Source: Bordetella parapertussis (lineage in GTDB: Bacteria; Bacteroidota; Bacteroidia; Chitinophagales; Chitinophagaceae). From it: a DNA stretch of 33,343 nucleotides. Below, piece after piece: positions 16,521 to 26,500 of the stretch. A program made the translations under genes and the position numbers. The stretch is taken from assembly GCA_943331005.2 (NCBI GenBank), contig CALQJX020000033.1, forward strand, positions 1 to 33,343. Reading direction: 5' to 3'. Below the pieces are notes generated by a model. It did not search any database. It was not told the DNA's origin and saw only the letters and a program-made list of their open reading frames with translations. Position 1 is the stretch's first letter. Each line of letters begins with the position of its first letter.

Positions 16521-16528
16521 CAAAGGTA
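16521..16528 (-). promoter_or_regulatory. -7 promoter element of the aminotransferase gene (near-leaderless)
   Basis: Reads TACCTTTG on the minus strand, with ATG 6 bases later. With initiation about 5-7 bases downstream of the element, the transcript would start at or next to the start codon. Confidence 0.55.
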
Positions 16529-16568
16529 AGTAAAACTGTAATTGGTTAAAAGAACAGAGACTAATAAA

Positions 16569-17690
16569 CTAAAATGCAAAACCCAATCCAAATTCAGAAT
16601 ATTCGGCCACTACACCATGCGTATTGAGCATCGCCGATAGATAGATCTCTTTTACTGCACCCTTTTCTTTGTTGCAGATATAGTATTTCAGGCCCAGCTT
16701 TTCATAAATAGGGTCAAAGTCGAGAAAGGTCTGGCGATAATAGGTGCCAACAATTCCCAGTATCCCTACCCTGCCCACCATAAACTCATTACCTATGAAA
16801 ATACCTCCATCCCATGAATGTTGTTTCTCCCGGCCATATTCCACACCATAGTTTATCAGAAACGCATAAACATCTTTGTGATAAGCGGCGTCTATACCGG
16901 CAAACATTTTGTTCTTGCACTTCCATCTTCTGCTTACAGATATGGCACCAATGTATGCTGGTTCTACAGGATTGCCTGCAGCCCTTGCAACTTTGTGAGA
17001 TAATGCCCCTCTCACATCAAACAACCATCTGCTCTTCAGACAGGGCAACGCACACACTTTTTTATCGGGGCAGGATGTAGTTGGGAAATAACGGAAACCG
17101 GCATGTATGCCAAGCATATTCACACCAAGATTGGGCTCTCTGTAAAGTGCATTGGAAATATGTGAGAAATTGATTCCTGCCTGAAGATCGAGATGCTCAC
17201 TGAACCGATACCTGAGATCGCTCATGAACACAGGAAAGGCATTGATATTGGTGCTGATTGCTGTGTTCAGTGTATCGTAATCGGGAGCCAGACTATATTT
17301 TTTAGTTACGTATGCCACACCTACACCCATTCGGCAGGTCCACTCCATATTCTTTTTAGTGATGACCGGGATCTGCAGATTCGGGTATACTCCCAAACAT
17401 TTACCAAAAACACCAGGACTCATATAGTCGGTATACATGATACCGATTCCCGTAACAGGAAATCCTCTCCTTTGCTGCCATTCCTTTTTACCAAAAGATT
17501 GCCATACAAAATTCACATCTATAGCAGCCGACAAAGGTGGCACAGGTGCAGTAAACTTGGCAGAATGACGCACTATCTTTCCACCCAGCATGTTCACCTC
17601 CACACCCAATCCTTTTAAGAGGGAAGAGTCTTGTGCACAAACAACATTGTGCACAAGCAAAGTAGAAAATAGTAACAATAAAATTTGCAT
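16569..17690 (-). CDS. Outer-membrane acyloxyacyl hydrolase / PagL-like lipid A deacylase (373 aa)
   Basis: A Sec signal peptide (MQILLLLFSTLLVHNVVCAQ) is followed by a beta-barrel-like protein rich in alternating aromatic strands. Residues 177-189 read HISNALYREPNLG and match the PagL active-site region (H-x-S-N-A ... N-x-G). H177 and S179 fit the catalytic His and Ser, with E185 a possible third residue. PagL enzymes remove the 3-O acyl chain of lipid A in the outer membrane. At 373 aa it is about twice the length of Pseudomonas PagL: the match covers roughly residues 20-205, and a second barrel-like part (210-373) follows a cysteine-rich link with four Cys at about 207-219. It starts 48 bases after the TMTC-like gene with no terminator between, so the two are probably co-transcribed. 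Confidence 0.65.
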   Translation of the reverse strand: MQILLLLFSTLLVHNVVCAQDSSLLKGLGVEVNMLGGKIVRHSAKFTAPVPPLSAAIDVNFVWQSFGKKEWQQRRGFPVTGIGIMYTDYMSPGVFGKCLGVYPNLQIPVITKKNMEWTCRMGVGVAYVTKKYSLAPDYDTLNTAISTNINAFPVFMSDLRYRFSEHLDLQAGINFSHISNALYREPNLGVNMLGIHAGFRYFPTTSCPDKKVCALPCLKSRWLFDVRGALSHKVARAAGNPVEPAYIGAISVSRRWKCKNKMFAGIDAAYHKDVYAFLINYGVEYGREKQHSWDGGIFIGNEFMVGRVGILGIVGTYYRQTFLDFDPIYEKLGLKYYICNKEKGAVKEIYLSAMLNTHGVVAEYSEFGLGFAF

Positions 17691-17738
17691 AAAGCTAAAA
17701 AACAGGCAAAGTTTCCTATCTCACAGGAGCGGAAAATC

Positions 17739-20015
17739 TTACTCTAACTTGAAGTTGGAAAAATACTGTTTAGAAATAGCCTCATACCTTTTCGCTTCAG
17801 CCATGTTACCCAATTTCTGATAAGACAACGCTATGTAAGGAATATCCCTCACAGCATTCTGCTGATCTATCTGTATCTCTTTGTTGATATTATCTATAGC
17901 TGCCTGATACTGACCAGAGAAGAAGTAAGATTTAGAAAGGTTGGAGTATGCATTGAAATAGGTCGGGTTCAATATTACTGCCTTTTTGAAATACTCCGCC
18001 GCCTCGCCATACCTCTTGGTGTTAAGCAGGATCGCACCTATATTGTTGATGGTATTAGCATCATCGGGTTTGCTTTTCAGTATCACCTTGTAGTAATATT
18101 CTGCAGAATCATACATCTGCCTCATGAAGAATGAGGTACCCATTTCCTGATACACTTCCAGGTTCTGTGGCTCGAATTCGAGCAGCTTGCGGAAATTGAT
18201 AACAGCAGAATCGTATTGCTGCAGCTGGTTATAACAACGGGCCACATTCAGGTAAGCATACTTGAAGTTGGGGTTGTACTGCATAGCCAGCAGGAAGTAT
18301 GGAATAGCCTCTCTGTATCTGCCGGCAGTAAGCAACACACTGCCCAGATTGTTGTTTGCAGTGAAATCTATGGGACTCAACTTGAGAGCCAGTTTGTTAT
18401 ATTTGATTGCAGAATCGTAGTTTTTCTTACGGTCGTAAATACGGGCCATTTCAACAAACAGGCTCGAATAGTTTGGATAGATGTCCAGACCTTTTCTCAG
18501 ATAAGTAAGCGCCTCATCATCGATCTGTTTTTTCTTCAGTGTATCAGGTTCCTGTTCGTAAAGTTCTTCTGCAAGCGCAGATCCCACATTGTGGTAAAGA
18601 CGACAATCGTTCGGAGAACGTTGAATATCAGCTTTATAGAGGGTCAGATTGTCCTTCCACTCGAAGTTACGGGCAATGGTCATCCCACCATAAACCAGAC
18701 ACAAAGGCACCAGTATGACAAGTACTTTAGAACTCTTAACGATGTTGATGTCTGCATCTTTCATCTTAATGATCCACTGCTCTATAGCCAATGCCATCAG
18801 CAGGCATGTACCAGCCGATGCAAAGAAAGCAAAACGCTCTGCGAGCTCAGCACCCATCAGGAATGGGAAGTTGGAGAACAGGAAGATGGTTGCCAGATAG
18901 AATAGGATACCGAAAGCCCAGGGATCTTTTTTGTCTTTCATGAAACGGGTAACCATGAAGTAGATCATAGCTACATAGAGCAACAAAGACACCCAGAAAC
19001 CAATGCTTGCAAGATTGGCAAAAGGAATACTGTTGAATGAATAGGTACTGAGCAGCGGATATGGAATGAACATGAGTCGGAGATAATGGCCCATCACTAC
19101 CACTTTTGTTGCAAAAACAGTTAACGGAGAAAGAGAAATATCGAAAGCACCGGCCAGTGCATTGTCTATGAATTCTACCTGTGCAGCAGGCTGATTGGCA
19201 TCGTATGCATTGAGTACCGAAGACCTGATACCAAGAAAAACTACAGTGGCAAGCAAGGTACCTGCAGTAATATAGATAGCACGTTTTTTATCCTCGTTGC
19301 GGTAGAAGAAGAATATAATAGGTATGATACCTACAAAAGCAATTACTGTTTCTTTGGAGATAACTGATAGATAGAACATTAGAGTACCCAACAATAGCTG
19401 CATCATCTTTCCCTCCTTCATATAGTTGATGAAGAGATTGAGTGATAGTAAACCAAAGAAGAAACACATCAGCTCATCGCGGCTTTTTATATTGGCAACA
19501 ACCTCTGTATGTACAGGATGAACGGCAAAAATGAGGGATGAAATAAAAGCAACTACTATCTTCTTGCCATCAAAAAGCTTGTTGAGAAAAAGGAAGAGCA
19601 TGATACTGCAACCGACGAAAGTGACAATATTGAAGAAGTGATGCACTGCCGGCGATAACCCGAAAAACTGATATTCTATCGCAAACATTACCAACGAAAG
19701 CGGACGATACAGATCGTTGGGTATGATAAGATACCCACGCATGTGCGGTGTAGACAGCAACTCTGGTATGGCACTCATGCCACGCAGCACCATTCTGTTA
19801 TCCTTCAGCACCATTACATCATCCATCACAAAACCATTCCATATGGTATTGAAATAAACTATGAAGGATACAAGCCCTAGCAATATGCAGATATTGCGGA
19901 CAGACAACAATTCTTGCGGTGCAGAACTCGTAGACGCAGCCGTAGTAGTTTTTGCAGCTGGATTTTGCTGGGGTGTATTTTGGCTGATCGGTCTTTTATT
20001 TGGTTTATTTGCCAT
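17739..20015 (-). CDS. TMTC-like protein: multi-pass GT-C membrane domain with C-terminal TPR array (758 aa)
   Basis: A polar Pro/Thr/Ala-rich N-tail (1-35) precedes about ten membrane segments up to about residue 445. The first extracytoplasmic loop has WNGFVMDDV with D65-D66, then N-x-M...G and LYRPLSL (102-108). These are the landmarks of the eukaryotic TMTC1-4 O-mannosyltransferases and their bacterial relatives (N/F-x-x-DD, then YRPL). Residues of about 450-758 form around eight TPRs with canonical ends (for example DFTANNNLGSVLLTAGRYRE). Family knowledge suggests a polyprenyl-phosphate-sugar-dependent glycosyltransferase facing the periplasm; activity and sugar here are inference. A canonical promoter (TTTG-N19-TACTTTTG) lies directly upstream. 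The PagL-like gene follows at 48 bases. Confidence 0.8.
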   Translation of the reverse strand: MANKPNKRPISQNTPQQNPAAKTTTAASTSSAPQELLSVRNICILLGLVSFIVYFNTIWNGFVMDDVMVLKDNRMVLRGMSAIPELLSTPHMRGYLIIPNDLYRPLSLVMFAIEYQFFGLSPAVHHFFNIVTFVGCSIMLFLFLNKLFDGKKIVVAFISSLIFAVHPVHTEVVANIKSRDELMCFFFGLLSLNLFINYMKEGKMMQLLLGTLMFYLSVISKETVIAFVGIIPIIFFFYRNEDKKRAIYITAGTLLATVVFLGIRSSVLNAYDANQPAAQVEFIDNALAGAFDISLSPLTVFATKVVVMGHYLRLMFIPYPLLSTYSFNSIPFANLASIGFWVSLLLYVAMIYFMVTRFMKDKKDPWAFGILFYLATIFLFSNFPFLMGAELAERFAFFASAGTCLLMALAIEQWIIKMKDADINIVKSSKVLVILVPLCLVYGGMTIARNFEWKDNLTLYKADIQRSPNDCRLYHNVGSALAEELYEQEPDTLKKKQIDDEALTYLRKGLDIYPNYSSLFVEMARIYDRKKNYDSAIKYNKLALKLSPIDFTANNNLGSVLLTAGRYREAIPYFLLAMQYNPNFKYAYLNVARCYNQLQQYDSAVINFRKLLEFEPQNLEVYQEMGTSFFMRQMYDSAEYYYKVILKSKPDDANTINNIGAILLNTKRYGEAAEYFKKAVILNPTYFNAYSNLSKSYFFSGQYQAAIDNINKEIQIDQQNAVRDIPYIALSYQKLGNMAEAKRYEAISKQYFSNFKLE

Positions 20016-20040
20016 TTGTATGTTCGTCTTTCGGTAATGT

Positions 20041-20071
20041 CAAAAGTAAAAGCAAAAAGTAAAAACTCAAA
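20041..20071 (-). promoter_or_regulatory. Canonical Bacteroidota promoter of the TMTC-like/PagL-like operon
   Basis: On the minus strand: -33 TTTG (20068-20071), 19-bp spacer, -7 TACTTTTG (20041-20048). Element and spacing match the Bacteroidota housekeeping sigma consensus. The ATG is 26 bases downstream. Confidence 0.75.
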
Positions 20072-20515
20072 GGAAATATAATAAACAATGACCTATCAGG
20101 TATTTAATGTACTTATTCCTGAAATATACACCTGATTGCTGTATGGGAGCAAAAAAAATAATTTTAGATACCTCTAACAAAATTATTTAAGCATACGCCT
20201 ATAACCCATATGTGCCTACCTATCCATTCCTTTTATTACTATCAAATTAGTAATTAAAATTAATCAATTAATTATCATAACATTATACAGTTACATTATT
20301 ACTATACCTATTTATAATTAACAATTATAGTATTTAATTATCATTATACAGATTAAAACAAGAACAAATTATTAATTATATATTTCGTTAATATCTATTT
20401 GACTTTCGATATTTCATTCATACATTTACAGATACGAGTACATACACGCAATCAAAAGATCTCATTAAATATTACTTATCCGTACTAAATATACATTACT
20501 TATAAACTAAAAAAG
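20072..20515. other. Long AT-rich intergenic region upstream of the giant adhesin
   Basis: About 440 bases without a gene. The part from about 20230 to 20420 is extremely AT-rich, with clustered AATTAA/TTAATT palindromes such as 20258-20273. No full TAnnTTTG was found on the plus strand; the closest is TCTATTTG near 20395. It must hold the promoter and leader of the 2360-aa adhesin gene. No tRNA, repeat family or terminator is evident in it. Confidence 0.6.
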
Positions 20516-23500
20516 ATGAAAAGAAAGATTATTCTGCTTCCTCTGCTTTGTGCTTTTTTCTATCTCATAACGTCCAGCTATTCCAGCGGACCAGGCTCAG
20601 TAGGTATCTATGGATATACTTCAGGCTGCGGAGGTGGTAGCTGTCATGGCACCTCGGGAGCAACTGCCAGCACTACTGTTAGTATGCAGTTGCTAAACTC
20701 ATCTTTAAGTCCTGCTACACATTATGTGGCAGGTGGTAGCTACTTTATAAGAATTACAGGAACTCAAACCAGCGGATCATTAACTCTGCCCAATTTTGGT
20801 TTTCAGGTCTCTGCCGTAAACGGCAGTAGTGCCTCTGTTGGTACATTGGGTACAGCAGGCGGCACTACACATCTGGCTACGGCAGCGGGGATAAGTATGA
20901 CAGAACATGGATCGGCCATGGGTGCTACATCAGGTAGCGGCGGTGCAGGCACTACATATGTGGTAACAGTGCCATGGACCGCACCCGCATCCGGCACCGG
21001 AGCTGTAACACTGAGAGGATTGATCAATGCAGTGAATACTGGAGGTGCAGACGCAGGAGACAAATGGAATACCGGCAATTCATCTGTAACTGAGCTTACT
21101 GCAATAACAGGTGCTCCTTTTTCAGTTTGTACCGGTAGCAACATCACTCTGGCCAACGCAGCTGCCGGCGGAGCATGGACCAGCAGCAACACTGCTATTG
21201 CTACCGTGTCATCTGGTGGCGGTCTTGTTACCGGTGTAACAACTGGAACTGTTACCATTACGTATACTTTGGGAGGTAGTTTTGTAACACAAAATGTAAC
21301 CGTAAACGCCAATCCTGGCGCAATTGGTGGCTCAACAATTATTTGTGCCACACAAACCAGCACACTTACAAACAGCGTTGCGGGTGGCACCTGGATCAGC
21401 GGCACCACATCTGTAGCAACGATCGGAAGCAGTTCGGGTCTGCTTACCGGCGTTAGTGCAGGCACTTCGATCATTACCTATGCTATTGGCACCTGCAGTA
21501 CCACTACAACAGTAACTATAAATGCACTTGCGCCAATTACGGGATCTGCAAGCGCTTGTGTTGGTTCTTCTACTTCACTGTCCAATGTGAATACAGGTGG
21601 CACCTGGAGCAGCAGTAATACTGCTACAGGCACCATAAATGCTACAGGCATGCCGGGAGTTCTGGCTGCACTATCTGCCGGCACTACCAATATCACCTAT
21701 GTATTACCTACAGGCTGTACGTCTACAACTACAGTATCTGTAAATAATGCACCTGCAGCAATAGGCGGCACACTGGCTGTTTGTCTCAGTTCTACAGTAA
21801 CGGTTACCAATAGTGTATCAGGTGGTACATGGTCGTCGTCGGCCGGTACAGGAAATATTAGTGTAGGTGCTGCAACCGGTATCATCAGCGGACTGACCGG
21901 TGGTACTGCCAATCTTACCTATACTCTTGCAGGTGGCTGTTTCAGTACTGCTATTGTTACCATCAATTCATTACCCAGCATTATTACGGGATCTACCACA
22001 TTCTGCGCCAATGCTACCACCACACTTGCAAATATTACACCTGCAGGTACCTGGAGCAGCAGCAATACAGCCATTGCAACCATAGATCCAAGTACCGGGA
22101 TAGCAAGCGGTGTTAGCACTGGCGGCGGCACTGCATCTATATCTTACATATTGCCTACCGGCTGCCGCAGGGTAACAACAATAACAGTAAATCCTATATC
22201 TCCTATCTCAGGCACACTTACAGTATGTCCGGGCAACACTACAACACTTACCAGTGCACCGGCAGGTGGTGCATGGACCAGTGGCACTACTGCTGTTGCA
22301 ACGGTAGTTTCCGGCACCGGTGTAGTATCGGGCACAGCAAGTGGCACTTCTATCATTACCTACACTATTTCACCATCGGGCTGTAACGCTAAAGCTACAG
22401 TTACAGTAAACTCCAATGCTGCCATAACTGGTGGCGGGGCTATATGTGCCGGAGAAAATCTGACGCTCGCTAACTCTATTGCTGGTGGCACCTGGAGCAG
22501 CAGCAACACAGCAGTGGGTACTATAAACAGTAGCGGCACAGTAACAGGTATAGCATCGGGCACTACCAATATCACTTATACAAACCCAACAAGCTGCATA
22601 TCTTCAACAATCATTACCGTGAATGCTTTGCCTGCCTTAGTTACAACAAGCGGAGGCGGTACTTTCTGTAACAGCACCACCATATCTGCCACAGGTGGCA
22701 GTGGTGGCACCATATATTATCAGGGCACTACATCTGGCGGCACTTCTACAGCAACTGCTGCTGCAACACAAACAGTAACTGCTACCGGTACTTACTACTT
22801 CAGAGCTCAGTCGGCAACAGGCTGCTGGGGCCCCGAAGGGTCTGTTACGGTCACCATCAATCCAAACCCTGCTGCTATAACAGGTGTAGCATCTGTTTGT
22901 GTAGGCGCTACTACAGCACTTAGCAGTACTACCCCATCGGGCACATGGAGCAGCAGCAATACTTCCGTCGCAACAGTTTCGGGTGCCGGACTGGTTCTGG
23001 GTATAACAGCAGGAACATCAAACATTTCCTATACACTTGCTACAGGTTGTTTTGCTGTACTAACAGTTACAGTAACCAACACGCCGGCAACGGTAACAGC
23101 AAGTGGTGGTGGTACATTCTGTAACAGCACTACTATAAATGCTGCGGGTGGTTCCGGTGGCACTATTTACTTCCAGGGCACAACCTCCGGTGGCATAGCT
23201 ACCGCTACAGCCAGCTCCGCTCAGACAGTTACCGCATCCGGTACTTACTACTTCCGCGCTCAGGCAGTAGGTGGTTGCTGGGGACCTGAAGGCAGTGTTA
23301 CAGTGACTATTAATCCTAACCCGGCAGCAATAACAGGCACACTATCAGTTTGCGAAGGCGCTAATACTTCTTTAGCTAATGCCACCACTGGCGGCACATG
23401 GAGCAGCAGTAATACTACTGTTGCTGGCATTACCAGCGGCGGTTTAGCATCAGGTTTAGCTGCAGGTACATCTACTATTATTTATACGCTCACCAGTACA

Positions 23501-26500
23501 GGTTGCAGTGCAGCTGCTATTCTTACAGTAAATCCATTGCCGGGTTCAATAAGCGGAATTTCATCCGTTTGTATAGGATCTACAGCTACTTTGTCTGATG
23601 CTACTCCAGGTGGCACCTGGAGCAGCAGTAACACAGCAGTAGCAACAGTTGGTTCTGCAACAGGTACTGTAAACGGTCTTATCGCAGGTACTTCTGTTGT
23701 TACATATAGCCTTCCTACAGGCTGTCTGCGTACAACTACTGTTACAGTAGATCCTTTACCTGCATCATTATCTGCAACCGCACCTACAGTATGTGTTGGC
23801 GCTACTATTACTATATCATCTGCAACAAGTGGCGGCACCTATAGTACTGCCGCCGGCACTGTTACTGTTGATGGGTCAACAGGTGTTGTTACAGGCGTAT
23901 CGGCAGGTACAGGTGTCATAACCTATACACTAGGTACAGGTTGTTTCAGAACATTTACTGTTACCTGCAATCCATTGCCGGCAGCCATTACAGGAGCCGG
24001 TTCGGTATGTGTTGGTTCAAACACTACACTTACCAGCACCACTACAGGTGGTACATGGAGCAGCACCAATACCACTAATGGCATAATCGGCAGTTCATCT
24101 GGCCTGGCAACAGGGCTTGTGGCAGGAACAACAACCATATCTTATACATTAAGCACAGGTTGTGCTATAACTAGGGTATTCACAGTAGATCCATTGCCAA
24201 CATCTATTACAGGTACCGGCAGCACATGTATCGGCAGCAGCACTACGCTGTCGTCTACTCCTTCGGGCGGCACATGGAGCAGCGGCAATACTTCAATAGC
24301 TACTGCCGGATCTGCTACAGGTATTATCACAGGGGTGGCTTTAGGCACAACTAATATTACTTATACTCTTTCCACAGGATGTATCAGGATCACCCCTGTA
24401 ACTATTAACCCCGCGCCTACTGCAGGAACTATTTCCGGTTCTACCAGTGTGTGTACGGGTCTCACAGTAGCTCTTACAAGCACTGTATCAGGTGGCACAT
24501 GGAGCAGCAGCAATACTGCTGTTGCCACTGTAAATACTTCAGGTGTTGTTACAGGTGTTGCTGCAGGAACAACAACCATATCTTACTCTATAACCAGTGC
24601 ATGCGGAACAGTGGTTTCCACTACAAACGTTACAGTAACTACATCTGCAACTGCAGGTACTATCAGCGGCCCTGCAGATGTATGTCTGGCAGGCACCGGA
24701 ACACTTTCGAGCTCTGTTTTGGGTGGTACATGGAGCAGCAGCAACACAGCTATAGTTACTATCAATGCCACATCAGGACTAATTACAGGTGTTTCTTTGG
24801 GAACAGCTACAATGACCTACACAATATCCAGCAGCTGCGGCACAGCTGTTAGCACCAGAGTGATCACTGTAAATCCGGTTCCGGCGGCAATTTCGGGATC
24901 TATAAGCGTTTGTGTCAACGGTACGTTTGCAATTTCCGGCCCTACAGGTGGAACATGGAGTAGTGCAAATACCAGCATCGCAGATATTGGTTCAGCATCC
25001 GGAGTATTGACAGGAGTAGCGGCGGGTACAACCACCATCACCTATACATTATCTACGGGATGTTTTACTACTAAAGTGGTAACTGTAATAGCCCTGCCTG
25101 CAAGTATAGGTGGTACACTTTCGCTATGTGCAGGTACATCTGCCACTCTGACCAATGCATCAGGCGCAGGCACATGGAGTAGCAGCAATACAACAGTTGC
25201 TACCATAGGTGCTACCAGCGGAACCATTAATGCAGTTTCTGCAGGAAACTCCAACATAATATTTACACTTTCTTCTACCGGATGTGCTTCATTGGCCATC
25301 CTCACAGTCAACCCAGCCCCGGCATCTATCACCGGCACCACAGGCATCTGTCTCGGTGCCACAACTACCTTATCCTCTGCAACAACTGGCGGAACCTGGA
25401 GCAGCAGCAATACAGCTATTGCTGTTGCAGGTTCTGCAACCGGTATCATTACCGGAGCAGGTACGGGTACTGCATTGATCTCTTATACACTGCCTACAAC
25501 ATGCCGCAGAACTACATTTGTTACCATCAACCCGCTGCCTGCCACTATAGGTGGTACACTCAATGTTTGTGAAGGTGCAACAACTACACTTACAGATGCT
25601 ACAAGTGGCGGCACATGGAGCAGCGGTGATGTATCTATTGCCACTATCGGTTCTGGTTCTGGCCTTGTTACAGGCATAGCTGCAGGCACAGCAACAATAA
25701 GTTATGTTGCTGCAACAGGTTGTTTGCGCACAGCAGTAGTTACCGTTAATCCGCTTCCGGCAGCAATTACAGGTACCACAAGTATCTGCCCTGGCGCCAC
25801 TGCAACACTTAGCAGCTCTACAACAGGTGGCCTCTGGATAAGCGGCAGTACCAGTGTGGCAACAGTTGTAACAGCTACCGGAGTAGTTGCTGCTATCGCA
25901 GCAGGCACATCCTCAATTACCTATTCCGTGCCTACCGGTTGTATCACAACAACTATACTCACTGTAAATCCTTTACCTGCAGCAATCACAGGTGCATTGA
26001 GTACCTGTTTGGGCAGTTCAGCTACGCTGGCCAGCACCACTACAGGTGGCACCTGGAGCAGTGCATCAACAGGAGTGGCTACTATAAACCCTACTACAGG
26101 GGTAGTAACCAGTGTAGCTACAGGAGCAACTAACATCACTTATACTTCTACTGCTGGTTGTATCCGCACTGCTTCATTTACCGTGAATCCTTTACCGGCC
26201 TCAATAGCTGGTACTGCTGAAGTGTGTATTGGCTTCGCCAGTACACTTACCAATACAGCTGTTGGTGGCATATGGACCAGTAGCAACACTGCTGTAGCAA
26301 CCATAGGTGCTACTTCCGGCATCATGACTGGTATAAGTGCAGGTACAGCAACCATAAGCTACACACTGAGTACAGGCTGCAGCAATAGTATAGTAATAAC
26401 TACAAATCCATTGCCAGCAACAATAACCGGCCCATCAAGCGTATGCGCAGGTAGTAATATCACATTGAGCGCTACCACTACAGGTGGAAGCTGGAGCAGT

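Noticed and set aside
20096..20135. TCAGGT ... ACCTGA inverted repeat upstream of the TMTC-like gene
   Set aside because: 6-bp arms 28 bp apart with no wider symmetry; likely chance.
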